A stretch of DNA of 64,000 nucleotides from Crossaster papposus (lineage: Eukaryota; Echinodermata; Asteroidea; Velatida; Solasteridae), in the NCBI GenBank assembly GCA_037893245.1, contig JBAIAA010000537.1, positions 496,001 through 560,000 on the forward strand. The letters run 5' to 3'. The position numbers and the translations under genes were made by a program. The notes beneath the pieces are model-generated. The model searched no databases. It saw only the letters and a list, made by a program, of their open reading frames with translations, and was not told where the DNA came from. This document shows positions 1 through 11,334 of this stretch, piece after piece. Position 1 is the first letter of the stretch. Every line of letters begins with the position of its first letter.

Positions 1-925
1 AACCAACGACGGCAGCCAGTATCCCAGACCAGAGCACCCCGACACATTATCGAGGCCAGAGGAGTGAAACCGACATTCGAAAATGGTCAGGGAGCTGCTC
101 AACCCATAAGGGAAGGTTCTAAAATAGACATAACAGATGGCATTATCTGCAATCAAAGTTCCGGGGTTTCTCATTCTTCCATCTTAATGTGAGAAGCCTC
201 ATAAACAACTTTGACCCTTTTAAGATTGTAATGTCTTTAGAAATCCATTCGACATCATCTGCCTAAACGAAACTTTTTGCGACGCCTCAATCTCTGATGA
301 TGAGATAACTCTATCAAATTATTCTATTGTCAGAAAAAACAGGAACCGACATGGTGGCGGGGTTGCAATTTACATTTGAGATACCCTAATGTTCTCTCGT
401 CGTGAAGATCTCGAAATAGATGATGTCGAGTGTATATGAGTTGAAATTAAGTGTAAACAACAGCCTGTGCTTATCAGTTCTATTTAATAGGCCTCCTTCA
501 AGCTCTGTCGAATTTATGGGAACACTGAGTGATATCCTTAATAAGGCCTCGTGTGAATGTAAAGAAATTATTACAACTGGGGACTTTATTTGTGATGTTT
601 CAAAGGAACGCGGTAGTATGCAATCACATCCAATTATTTCTTATTTTAATTTGTTCCAAATGGCGCAACTCATGACCCAACACGTGTCACTGAATCCATT
701 CAAACTACCATCGATCTAATTTTTTCCACCCAGAGCTCATAAAGAACTGGTGTGTAATTACCAGTCCTAATCAGTGATCATTATCTTGTTTATGGGTTAC
801 ACAGTTGGAAAACAGCAAAAATGAAAGGTCGTTCAATACATTTTCGATGTCTACAAAATATAGACAGTGATGCATTTACGGACGATCTCCGTAATGTACC
901 ATGGCAATAATGTTTTGGGTTGTTA
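1..925 (+). pseudogene. LINE-alpha, 5' part with AP-endonuclease domain (unit A)
   Basis: Non-LTR retrotransposon remnant. In the plus frames, bases 170-720 read as a broken apurinic/apyrimidinic-type endonuclease domain. Recognisable pieces are FHLNVRSLINNF, NYSIVRKNRNRHGGG and ITTGDF, followed by the region that in copy C reads LIQDPTRVTESIQTTIDLIF. This order is typical of CR1/Jockey-group LINE ORF2. There are stops within the domain, and a 5-base deletion near 670 relative to copy C shifts the frame before the IDLIF segment. After the endonuclease the frame continues through SDHYLVYG-like sequence until it is cut by transposon T1 at 926. It is dead as a gene. The clade assignment is approximate. 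Confidence 0.8.
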
Positions 926-3264
926 CACTCTAAAAAACAAAGTGCTAATTTAGCTCTTGAAGATCTAAAAAGTTGCACTTCTAGGTGCTTGTATATAGTG
1001 ACTGCACGCTCTGTGCTGATTCAGCACCTTCATGAGTGCTACAACAACAGCACTCAAAAAGAGCTACTCATAATACACTTTAGGTGCAATGAGCTGATTC
1101 AATATGTGCACTTGCAGGGAGCTAAAATAAACACTATAGGTGCCACTTTTCTATAATTCCAAAACACAACAATTCAATCAATGAAGCATGATGTTTTTGT
1201 TTTTTCTCTCGCAAATTTTATTTTATTCCATCCAGAATGTGGCATAAAAGCACGAAGTGTAGCCACTTAAATTGTCAATTATACTATTCAAATTAAGTAC
1301 CAAACTTTTAACTAAGTTTCCCCCCGAAAATACTGATTTTACACTCATTTTGCGGTGCAGAATAAATGTGGTTATAGAAACCTAAAAAAATAGTCAAGAT
1401 TTCCAAGTACATGTACATTTCGCATTTGTAAACAAAATTTACTTTCCTAAATTAAGCAGGAAACCAGTCACATACAAATGGAGAAATTACCGGGAAAGAA
1501 TTAAAAAATAATTAACCAGGTGAAACAACTTGATTTACCCAAAATCAAATTCATTAGTAATGAGTCATTCTTTTAATTAATTATTTAATGGATAATAAGG
1601 TTTTACCAATAAAATAAAAGAACAGGTATCTCCTGAAAACTAAATCCACTCTCCAAAAGTGTAATTGGTCCAATGTTTCGACTATTCTCTTTTTCCTTAG
1701 TGACACCATAAAATTTAACTTTAAATATTGTAATCAGTGTGATTTGCATCCAAAATTGCAATCTTCAATGATTTTCATCGGAAATTACTTGTCACTGAAT
1801 AACACACTTGGCTTATCTAATTGTATGTGTTAGACTTTTTTACAATTTTAGCAAATGTATGCTTTGGAAAGGAACATTTATACCGTTTGCAATGAAGGCG
1901 TCCAGCCTATAGCTGGCGTTGTTTGGTCACGATTTTAGGGCAAATTATTTACTGTGCGTTAAGTGTCATGGCAACTTCAGTTACTCGAGGTGGCAGCTTT
2001 CCTATGTATTTGAGGCCATAAACCTGAGACTGCTGGTAGATGAAGAAGTTCGACAGGAATGTTGAGTACTCAAGGTTGAACACGTAGGATCTGCTTTACT
2101 GGTGATCTAGAGCCGAATGCAAGAAGGGCAGGCTGCTTTGTGGATTCATTCTTCAATGTACCCCGGATGGAGTGAACTGCCGACTTTTTAAGAAGAATAG
2201 AAAAAACAACAGAATTGTGTTAATCATTACAATAAAAAATAAAATTTTTAAAAATTATTTATACATCACCAAAACTGACCTTAACACTTATAATAAGATA
2301 GCTTGGAGTTGAAAACTTCAAGGGTGTGCCATGCTCTTCCTTATTATTGTCACCATGCATGATCGATATTTATACATTATACTACATGTACCTCTAACTG
2401 CACCTATCATATTTCAGTTAACTTGTCATTGTCACAATCAATTACTGGAGGGGGGGGGGGGGTAGATTACAAAACATCAAATCTTAAGCCCCTCCCTATA
2501 ATCATGTTGACTTGTTTTGCCTGGTTCCTTTCTTGTCTGCCAGTTACTCTTACTCTCAGCAGTCATTGCTGTAATCCTTTCATTGCATATCAGCAATTTA
2601 AATTTTAAAAAGTGTTGGGACCTACCTCATAATCACAACTTGCTTGTCTACATCTTGATGCTGAGAGACATGACCTTCTGTCTTTGTGTTGTACGATAGC
2701 AACCATGGCAACAGCTAATCCATGAAGCCGTAGAGTGCCGGACGTGTGTTCTACAAATATAAGTTAATCATGTATTACAATAGTACTCCATTTGCAAGAA
2801 ATACTGTTTGTTTGCAAATACAAAGAAAAACCCAGTCGTTAGGCCTATTCTAGATCGATAAATAAGTCGCAACACTCGACGTTGGCGTGCATCACCGTGA
2901 CACGGACATGACGACAGTGATTGCACGTTAGACCTGTTAGTGATGTTAACTATAGGTCTATGTATTATTAATATCATCTCAATGAACAAATGACACATTT
3001 TTATTTGCTTACCTTTTCGCTTACCTTTTCGCTGTCAGCAGACACCACCACATGCACGATGACAACAGACATGTAAACGCAAACAAGCCCAGACTTGTCG
3101 AAACAATGCCACATGACGCAATAGACCAATCAAAATAGTTTTGCTTGCCAGCAGCATCGACACTATTATTTTTAGCACTTTTTGCTCCAGTGGTGCTGGT
3201 TTATGCACGTGAATGGCAGGTCATTGCGTAGCACTCACCTTTTGGCACTTTGTTTCTTAGAGTG
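926..3264. mobile_element. DNA transposon T1, copy in unit A (TA target duplication)
   Basis: This 2339-bp element is bounded by inverted repeats. The left end is CACTCTAAAAAACAAAGTGC and the right end, reverse-complemented, is CACTCTAAGAAACAAAGTGC, one mismatch in 20. It is flanked by TA at 924-925 and 3265-3266. Copy C of the host LINE has a single TA at 38340-38341 and runs straight across, so the boundaries are exact. The outer 200 bp at the left and about 130 bp at the right are crowded with GTGCT/AGCAC motifs. No transposase reading frame is visible, so it looks non-autonomous. The TA duplication fits Tc1/mariner-type integration, but the CACTCT terminus is not one I can assign to a named family. 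Confidence 0.9.
2450..2462. repeat. Poly(G) run inside T1 (13 G; 20 G in unit B)
   Basis: A homopolymer of 13 G in copy A corresponds to 20 G at 17435-17454 in copy B, within otherwise closely matching T1 sequence. The length difference reflects slippage or assembly uncertainty. Confidence 0.85.
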
Positions 3265-4075
3265 TATGATGTTGATAATGCGTGATGTATATGGCACTTC
3301 ATATTTATGAGTATTATTATTCGCCAGTCAAAACCAAACGCATTCAAGGTGCCTCAGTTAAGTACCGTGGCTCGATAGCGAAATTCTTAAGCTTTTGCGG
3401 CAGCGCGATCGTGTTCACAAAATTTCAAAGAACACAGGCTTACAAATCTATTGGGATTCATACAAAAACCTGCGGAACAATATAATATAACTAATAAAAT
3501 CCGCAGTAAAAAGAGTAAATACTACACTTCCGACATAGAAGAAAATAAAAGTAATTCATCTACGCTGTGGAAAACTCTAAAGGAGGTACTCCCTCAGAAA
3601 CAAAAACAATGTACCAAATTCGATTACTTCCCCCAATGGGGAAATATTGACGATATCGCCGACATTGCTGTTACATTAAATGAACACTTTTCAACAATCG
3701 GCAAGCGTACTGCTGGAAATTACCCTTTGCGTGAACTTGAAATAGATGGCAATACTGACGCCTCTATCTTTGATTCTCTAGATGAAGAATGCGTAGTACC
3801 TATTATTACAGAAGAGTTTGTTCAAAAGCAAATATCATCCATGTCGGTTGGGAAAGCAACAGGTCCGGATGGAATTAGTGTTAAAATGATTGAAATTGCT
3901 TCACCTTATATCATTACATCTTTAGCTCATATTTTTAACCTGTTTATGTGAGCGATATCCTAACGATTGGAAACATGCTTTAGTAAACGTACCAATTCAC
4001 AAGGGATGAGATAAATGCAGCAAAGGTAACTATCGGCCTATTTCTATACTGATAATTATCTCCAAGATTTTAGAA

Positions 4076-4361
4076 AGATGGGTGCACTCATCGGTATATA
4101 GATACCTTGATAAAAAAAATCTGAATCCTAGTTGCCAGTCATGATTTAGACCCCTGCACTCAACTGAAAGCACCCTACCCGACATAAAAAACAAGTGTTT
4201 TGTGGCCATGGAGAATGGAAAGATGGGTGCACTCATCGGTATATAGATACCTTGATAAAAACAATCTGTTTCCTAGTTGCCAGTCAGGATTTACCGTAGA
4301 CCCCTGCACTCAACTGAAAGCACCCTACCCAACATAAGTGTTTTGTGGCCATGGAGAATGG
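4076..4361 (+). repeat. 143-bp tandem duplication within LINE-alpha (unit A only)
   Basis: The segment beginning AGATGGGTGCACTCATCGG at 4076 recurs at 4219. The two halves differ by several substitutions and small indels. Copy C has one copy only (about 41186 on), so the duplication arose in A after the units separated. Confidence 0.9.
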
Positions 4362-5279
4362 ACAAGTTACAGGCATTGTGTTTATATCTTAGTAAAGCAT
4401 TTGATTGTGTTGATAATGAAATCTTACACAAACAAACTAGAAAGGATGAACATGCCATCTTCTGTAATTAGTTGGTTTAAGTCGTACCTAAGTGATCGTA
4501 GTCAGTCTGTAAATATTGGCGGCACCATATCGAAGGTCCTGTCCGTAAACACTGGTGTTCCGCAGGGGTCGATACTAAGTCCACTTGTATTCATTGTTTA
4601 TATTAGTGATCTTTCATTTTGTATATCCCCAAATTGCAACTTATTTATGTAAGCTGATGACTCCACATCAATGTGTAGCTTCTCCAACACTAATATAATA
4701 GAAAGTAGCTTAAATGCAGCTCTTACTAGTTTTCAAAACTGGGGCGTAAAAAACAAGCTAGTATTAAATGCCACCAAAACCAAATGCATGCTTATTGGTA
4801 CAAGGCAGAAATATGTATTGTTGATTTAAATGTATGCATTGCTGCTAGTCGTATTGAAATCGTGAAGTCTTATAAATGCTTGGGTGTAGTTATTGATGAA
4901 ACATTAAGTTGGGGCCCACATGTCGAATACATAAGGAAAACTGTTGTATCTAAATTAGGTATACTAATTAGGTATACTTGAGTATTGTTGTATCCCCGGT
5001 GTGGGGAGAAAGGTACATATATCTCACGATAAACAAAATTAATGTATCAAAAGAGCCGCGCAATAATCCTTAAATGTACCTTCCTCACCCCTTCATGGGG
5101 ATATGTTTGTTTGTCTTAATTGGGATCCTTTTTCAAAAAGAGTTAAGTGAAAAAAAGGCTATTGTTGTCTTCAAAAGTCTCGACAAAATGACTCCTCTGT
5201 ACATGACAAATATTTCCACACCACTTATAGTTCGCAAAACAAGGCAATCAACCCACACGTAACAGGAAAGTTCCTTTCG

Positions 5280-5304
5280 CCCCCCCCCCCCCCCCCCCCC
5301 CCCC
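5280..5304. repeat. Poly(C) tract, 25 C
   Basis: A run of 25 C sits in the LINE-alpha 3' region. The matching region in copy C (about 42258) has ordinary sequence instead (CCAAAAAATCTGCCCGAAC), so part of the LINE was lost or replaced here. Confidence 0.85.
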
Positions 5305-5604
5305 AAAATGCTACGCACATTTAAATCAGAGCTCCGACATGACCTTTGTCATCCGTTAGATATTATGCCAATTGCGCTGATCTACGGAGTTATAACTTGG
5401 TTGCCACTATAATGTGGAACCGCATGGAAATTTTCCCTTTATCCACCAAAAATCTGAATTAGTATCAATGTTTTGGATTCCTGTAAAATTCTTGTATACG
5501 TCTGTAAATATTATGTTTGTAACTTTCTGTAAATGTTGTTGTTATTATATGCACTGTTATTTTATTTAATGATGTATGCAGGGCCCCAATGAAAACCAGT
5601 TTTA

Positions 5605-6598
5605 AATTGTTTGGGCACAACCTGGGTAAAGAAATGGAATAAATAAATAAATAAACGAGTTTCGAGTGTCTAATATTAAAGTGACACCTGAAACTCGAGT
5701 TAGTACCATGGGTATAGCCATAATTCCACGGCAGCCGGAAAGTGTTCGCCTTTTGCGGACGGCGTGCCGTGTGCAATTTATGGGACTACGGTACAGCATT
5801 GTGTACCGTAGTATAAATTGAATGAAAACGACTCAGCGCGCATGCGGGGGCGAGTAGCTATTCGAACTATGCTTGGAATGGAATGTCCTCGGAATTTCAC
5901 GGGTCTTTTCGACTCTTGCGTCAAGACTGAGTTCGGAAACAAATCGCGTGACAATCGAGGGCGCCCTCAATAAGCCCGTTTTCGGAGTATTGATGATTGG
6001 TGAACTGCATAGACGGGCGGCGCGTCCCGGAACAAATGAAAAACTCAGTCATGAAGCAAGACTAGATGTTGACCCGCGACAGAGAGACGACCAAAAACCT
6101 GAATTGTTTGGGCACAACCTGGGTAAAGAAATGGAATAAATAAATAAATAAACGAGTTTCGAGTGTCTAATATTAAAGTGACACCTGAAACTCGAGTTAG
6201 TACCATGGGTATAGCCATAATTCCACGGCAGCCGGAAAGTGTTCGCCTTTTGCGGACGGCGTGCCGTGTGCAATTTATGGGACTACGGTACAGCATTGTG
6301 TACCGTAGTATAAATTGAATGAAAACGACTCAGCGCGCATGCGGGGGCGAGTAGCTATTCGAACTATGCTTGGAATGGAATGTCCTCGGAATTTCACGGG
6401 TCTTTTCGACTCTTGCGTCAAGACTGAGTTCGGAAACAAATCGCGTGACAATCGAGGGCGCCCTCAATAAGCCCGTTTTCGGAGTATTGATGATTGGTGA
6501 ACTGCATAGACGGGCGGCGCGTCCCGGAACAAATGAAAAACTCAGTCATGAAGCAAGACTAGATGTTGACCCGCGACAGAGAGACGACCAAAAACCTG
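5605..6598. repeat. 497-bp direct tandem duplication (unit A only)
   Basis: The block from AAATTGTTTGGGCACAACC at about 5605 is repeated almost exactly from about 6102. Each copy holds the LINE-alpha tail plus the adjacent 440 bp of flank. The junction lies at CCTGAATT, where the end of the block resembles its start (AAATTGTTT), suggesting a microhomology or slippage event. Units B (21406 on) and C (42605 on) have one copy. The near identity of the two halves points to a recent event. A short open frame starting MEWNVLGISRVF occurs in each copy; it has no recognisable domain and I do not call it a gene. Confidence 0.92.
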
Positions 6599-6827
6599 AA
6601 TTTACCGCTAAATACTGACATTAGTGGCTTTTCATTGTTCATGAGTTCATTCATAAGCATGTCCGTGATGTAATAAACCCCCAAAACCAAACAAAAATCA
6701 TATGTCGAGCGCAAAATTGAAACTCGAATTCAGACACTCCGTTTCGTTAGTCATAGGGAAAAGGATGGTTTTCAGGACAAATTTGACAGTAAAAGTCTAG
6801 TATAATAAATTATGATTCCCGTGTAAA

Positions 6828-6965
6828 GGCCGGTTTATACTTTACGCGGAAGCCAATGCGAAGCAAATTTCATGACGTCACAATTATAGAAGTTTCATTG
6901 TGACGTTCTCCGCTGCCTTAACGAATTCGCTTCGCAACGACATTCGCGTGAAGTATGAACCGGCC
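6828..6965. mobile_element. Short palindromic MITE GGCCGGTT (unit A)
   Basis: This 138-bp element begins GGCCGGTTTATACTTTACGC. Its right end reverse-complemented reads GGCCGGTTCATACTTCACGC, two mismatches in 20, and the similarity continues inward (GCGAAGC blocks). It has no coding potential. It is found at the same site in all three units, so it predates the duplications. No convincing target duplication was seen. Confidence 0.8.
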
Positions 6966-9141
6966 ATATTGAGTCTCGTATATATTGTTTAAGGACACGT
7001 TTTGGGAATACGCGGTTCTAGATTTCGGACGTTAGTGGGCAATATTCATCCTGAGCCACGCAAAGTTTAACGAGCTCTTGAATTGTCGCCCTCAAACCCT
7101 GTGGACATTCGCAGCAATCAATAAACAATTTGGCCAATACATGATATGCACCTCCACCCCTGGTAAAATGACAATTTCTATCACTATATTTAATTTTATT
7201 GGCGTTTACGTAGCTTTTCAGTCTTGTATGTTTCTTATTCTGTATAATATATAATAGCAAGGCTTTATTTCACGTTATGTACGTTAATTTCTACAATTTT
7301 TCCGATTAATTTTAATGTTTACGTGGGAGGATGAACATTAATTGTGAGAACCCCTCAGATGTCTACCCGAATGAACCAATATAAATGCGCGTTGGTTCGC
7401 ATGCCTTTGGATGTTATTCGAACCCCAGCTTTGTCTTCGTCTCTGGCTTCATTCATACAGTTTAGCAATAGGCTGTAGCCGGAGACGGATCCAAAGCCAG
7501 GGTTTGGGAAATGGCCTTGGTCTGTTTGTAACGGAGGCTCTGATTGGGCGCACGATTTTTTGCGCTAATAACCACGGATATGATCTGGCCGAATGTCCGC
7601 AGGGGTTTAAGCGCTATTAAATCTAAAAATACCAACAGTATATCTTAGCACGATCGCTAGGCGCTGCTGATGAAACTGTCTGCTAAGTTCATAGGCAACA
7701 GAACCTACAGGCGGACGTTTCTCTCAGATCGAAAATAATCACCAAATATGCAGAATGTAAACGTTAAGTGAGTGGCGCTTGTTGAACTAGTCTTGTTTGC
7801 AAGACAGTTTAATCGCGGTATGCAGCGCGCGTAGTTCGTTGATGCGGGCGCCCTCTAACTTACGCTGTATGACCTTCGCTAGGACCGTCTTGTGTATCTG
7901 CTCCATCGCTCGGAAAATTCCGAGCAGAATAATTGTTTGGCATTTGCATGCGCATGTGACGTTGCGTGAATAATTACGCCCATTTTTATTAAAATGCTAG
8001 GCTAACCTCTTACTATCTTCCTATGACCAATTATATTTACAATGCAAGGTCGACTCCTTACATGTTTTATTTGGAAAACAAAGCTAACCCCTTACAATTA
8101 TTAAGTTCTAACAAACAATTATTTCATTCAAAACGCAAGGCTAACCCCTTACAATTGTTTATTTGGTCATTTTTCTTTTAATGAACAAATTTATCTTGCA
8201 CCTGTGACCTGTCAATAATTTAATCGAGGAAATCATTGAAACTGCTGCTCCGAAGGGAATGCACAGCAACAAAAACAGAACCGCATAACTGGCCACAGAA
8301 CCCACAGGCGAACGTTGGTTGGTTGGTTGGCTCGAATCTGGCTTCGGTCTTAGTTTTAGTTTCTTTCCCTTAAGCAATTTTAGTTCCAAGAATCCAAGGC
8401 TCACCCCCTTACACATATTATTTAATTTCTTTCTACATACTTCCGTAAGAAAGTGAATTTCTTTTCCAATTCTACCTATATTTAAAACACAATCTAATAA
8501 ATATAAATATACACAATATAAATAATACTCAAGACGAGAGTTTTGACTTTGTGAACAATGGGAAGTGTGCACGCTGGTACACCTTGAGAGACGCAAAACA
8601 AAGGGGGAAGTGGATTATTTTTTTATTTTTTTTAAACTAAAACTGCTAAATGCTCTGTAGGGCTGGTCTTTTCCCGTAACGCTTAAAGGTAGGATACACC
8701 ATTGGTAATTGCTCAAATTATCATGAATAGGTAGATTTGGGGGGGTTGTATTTTATAGTAAATATCGTTTAACTGACCTGTCCGAAGTTTTACAATCACG
8801 GATGCCGAGAAAAACACGAAAAACAGCGTTTGTTTTCAACCGGCGTCGAGCAGTTATTCTTATGTTATCTTTGTTTTTTCGCGATCGCCGGCCGGCGATC
8901 ACGAATTTTTCTTCATAAAATTCTACTTTTCGGAATAATTACAGGATATCTAGCGCAATCATTTTGCTGAATGCCTAGAATCATTATTTACTTTCAAATG
9001 AGTAAGATATTTCTTAATAATTCGGTAGTAAATATTTTCGATATCTGCAAATGGTGTATACTACCTTTAAATCGGCGAAAACTAAACGTTTCAATTTTCT
9101 AAAATATTAGGGCTTCAAATCGCTAAATAATGTTGAGCCGT
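6966..9141. other. Gene-free conserved spacer with degenerate CTAACCCCTTACA repeats (unit A)
   Basis: I see no credible gene here, although the block is retained in B and C. Between about 7995 and 8160 a motif close to GCAAGGCTAACCCCTTACAA recurs four times at roughly 40-50 bp spacing, with a fifth relative near 8395, which looks like an old decayed minisatellite. At about 8882-8899 there is a perfect 18-bp palindrome GATCGCCGGCCGGCGATC. Open frames such as that at 8159-8596 on the minus strand are low in complexity, break in the other copies and have no domain signature. Confidence 0.6.
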
Positions 9142-9955
9142 CAACATTTACAAAGGCTTCAAATAGCCCAATATTTATACAAAGGCTTCAGATAGCCAAA
9201 CATTTACGAAGGCTTCAGATAGCCAAACATTTACAAAGGCTTCAAATCGCCAACCATTTACAAAGGCTTCAGATAGCCAAACATTTACAAAGGCTTCAGA
9301 TAGCCAAACATTTACAAAGGCTTCAAATAGCCAAACATTTACAAAGGCTTCAAATAGCCAAACATTTACAAATGCTTCAGATAGCCAAACATTTACAAAG
9401 GCTTCAGATAGCCAAACATTTACAAAGGCTTCAGATAGCCAAACATTTACAAAGGCTTCAAATAGCCAAACATTTACAAAGGCTTCAGATAGCCAAACAT
9501 TTACAAAGGCTTCAAATAGCCAAACATTTACAAAGGCTTCAAATAGCCAAACATTTACAAAGGCTTCAAATAGCCAAACATTTACAAAGGCTTCAAATAG
9601 CCAAACATTTACAAAGGCTTCAAATCAGCCACACCTTTACAAAGGCTTCAAATTGCCCAACCTTTACAAAGGCTTCAAATTGCCCAATATTTACAAAGGA
9701 TTCAAATTGCCCAATATTTACAAAGGCTTCAAATAGCCAAACATTTACAAAGGCTTCAAATAGCCCAACATTTACAAAGGCTTCAAATCGCCCAACATTT
9801 ACAAAGGCTTCAAATAGCCAAACCTTTACAAAGGCTTCAAATTGCCCAATATTTACAAAGACTTCAAATCGCCCAACATTACAAAGGCTTAGACTCGCCT
9901 AACATTATACAAAGGCTTCAAATCGCCCAACATAACAAAGGCTTTAAATTGCCCG
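9142..9955. repeat. 27-bp minisatellite, uninterrupted (unit A)
   Basis: About 30 head-to-tail units of 27 bp with core AACATTTACAAAGGCTTCA and variants GATAGCC, AATAGCC, AATTGCC and AATCGCC. As 27 is a multiple of three, frames stay open across the array and give 9-residue periodic peptides (LQIAKHLQR or SNSQTFTKA). No start context, splice pattern or continuation outside the array supports translation. In units B and C the same array is split by transposon T2. Confidence 0.95.
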
Positions 9956-10305
9956 GGACAGTAAAGCTTCAAGCTCAAATAGCCTGCAGATATCAAGGCT
10001 TTCTGGCGGCGGCGGGTTTATCGGCCTTTCTGATGCGCTCGGCGAGGTAATAATATAGTAATATAGTAATATCAGTAATATCATGGGCTTTCAAGAAGAA
10101 GCGAATAAATGTCCCCTGAACCAGCATTGATCAAGCATCATGTAAGCCAATGATTGGCCGAATGCAACAGTTCTACGGTAACTTGTAACAAGGACGCGTC
10201 AAATCTTGATACTGCGCGCTATAAATGTACGCGCGGCATTTTTCAAAATGCGCGTGTCGTCTGTTAACGCTAGCGCGTCGCTATGCACGGTGGGCGTCAG
10301 CTAGT

Positions 10306-10559
10306 CAGGGCCCAATTTCTTGGCTCTGCTTACCGTTAGCGAAAAATTCCTGCTTACTATAGCAGAAAATTCGGTGCTTACGGTAAACGTATTTCACACG
10401 TTAGCGAGGAATTTTGGTCTCTGAGCATGCGTAGAACCCGAACTAAGGATTCTGTGCTTACAGGGTAAGCAAATAATTTTTCTGCTATCGCGGTTAGCGG
10501 AAAATGGTGACTGTAAGCGAGGAATTCTGCGGTTAACGGAGCCAAGAAATTGGGCCCTG
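10306..10559. mobile_element. MITE with CAGGGCCCAATTT termini (unit A)
   Basis: This 254-bp element has inverted ends CAGGGCCCAATTTCTTGGCT at the left and the same sequence reverse-complemented at the right. The interior is rich in TTAGCG/GCGGTTA and TAGCAGAAAAT inverted motifs. The CAGGG start is typical of hAT-type termini, but no 8-bp target duplication survives, so the family is inferred. Present at the same site in B and, damaged, in C. Confidence 0.8.
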
Positions 10560-10665
10560 GTCTCAAAGTATGGGTTATAATAACAACACATATTGAAGAG
10601 ACAGGGTACCATGCATAAGCTAAAACATGGCCCCTAACATATGAAGCACGATATGTGGCAGAGAA

Positions 10666-10682
10666 CCCCCCCCCCCCCCCCC
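10666..10682. repeat. Poly(C) tract (17 C; 16 in B, 18 in C)
   Basis: The homopolymer is at the same place in all three units: 10666-10682, 28938-28953 and 58769-58786. Confidence 0.85.
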
Positions 10683-10763
10683 ACTCTTTTGTGTTGACCA
10701 TTGTGTTTCCGGAATCTCAGGAATTCCTTTTAGGTTTCAAGGGGTGGTGGGTTAGGTTACACT

Positions 10764-11172
10764 GGGTGCGTTCGTTTAGCTCACCCGGGGCGCCCCGGGT
10801 AAGCCCGGCGCCGTTCTTTTAGCTCTGACGTGTATTCGTGGCTAGGCACGGGTCAGCCACTAGAAACCCTGCTCCCGTAGCAGGGTCTATGGTGGAATAA
10901 CGTCACACGCATGCGTAGTCGAGTCGACGACGTCTAGGGCGGCGTAAAGATGGCGGAAAGGTAAATATTTTGTTGCAAAATATTCCGATTTTTCATTTAT
11001 TTTGTAGGTTTTTTTTAGTTGTAGAATTGTATTTGAAAAGCATGCAACTAAAAAATACAACCATGAAGAACATTTAGTGGAAAACACGAGTGCGTTCGAT
11101 TAGCTTCCCCTCGTGCCATCCCCCGAGTGTTAACCCTAACTCCCCCGGGTATTAAGCTAATCGAACGCACCC
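10764..11172. mobile_element. Inverted-repeat element GGGTGCGTTCG (unit A)
   Basis: The block starts GGGTGCGTTCGTTTAGCT and ends with the inverted copy (GGGTGCGTTCGATTAGCT reverse-complemented). A third, internal copy GAGTGCGTTCGATTAGCT at about 11091 suggests either a nested second element (11091-11172) or an unequal fold-back. The interior has GC-rich palindromes (CCCGGGGCGCCCCGGG at about 10783). No transposase frame is seen. Shared with B; in C the first terminal repeat has been lost. Confidence 0.7.
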
Positions 11173-11334
11173 AATAGTGTTGAGTGCGTTTAATAAATAC
11201 CTAGGAGAGTTGAAGGCTTCTGATTGGCCGAGACTCGATCACGTGCAGGTCCTTATATGTAGTAATATCATGGGTTCTCCAAGGGCCGTTTTCTAAACCC
11301 CGTTTTTTGGCTGCATTCTGGCCACATTACAGAC

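Larger units (their letters stand above)
3265..5660 (+). pseudogene. LINE-alpha, reverse transcriptase part and 3' end (unit A)
   Basis: This continues the LINE interrupted by T1. Bases 3451-3951 stay open and read into the reverse transcriptase fingers (KATGPDGIS near residues 133-141 of that stretch). Later pieces include SKAFDCVDNEI at about 4390 and GVPQGSIL at about 4555. The catalytic box reads LFM-stop-ADDS at about 4645, the tyrosine codon having become TAA, so the core is inactivated. A 143-bp internal duplication (4076-4361) and a 25-C run at 5280 add further breaks. The element ends in an AAAT-type tail near 5640-5655, normal for LINEs with short-repeat 3' ends. Copy C is the best preserved. 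Confidence 0.85.

Noticed and set aside
2423-2699. Short overlapping frames within T1
   Set aside because: They rest on a poly(G) run of variable length, differ between copies and have no domain; they do not represent a transposase.
5873-6139. Open frame MEWNVLGISRVF, present in all units
   Set aside because: The copies are so similar that shared openness is uninformative. There is no domain, splice context or codon pattern, and the C copy has an internal deletion.
8159-8596. 145-codon minus-strand frame in the spacer
   Set aside because: It is truncated differently in B and C, lies over the decayed CTAACCCCTTACA repeats and shows no family signature.
9142-9955. CRISPR-like array
   Set aside because: The units are contiguous 27-bp repeats with no unique spacers, in animal DNA; it is a minisatellite.
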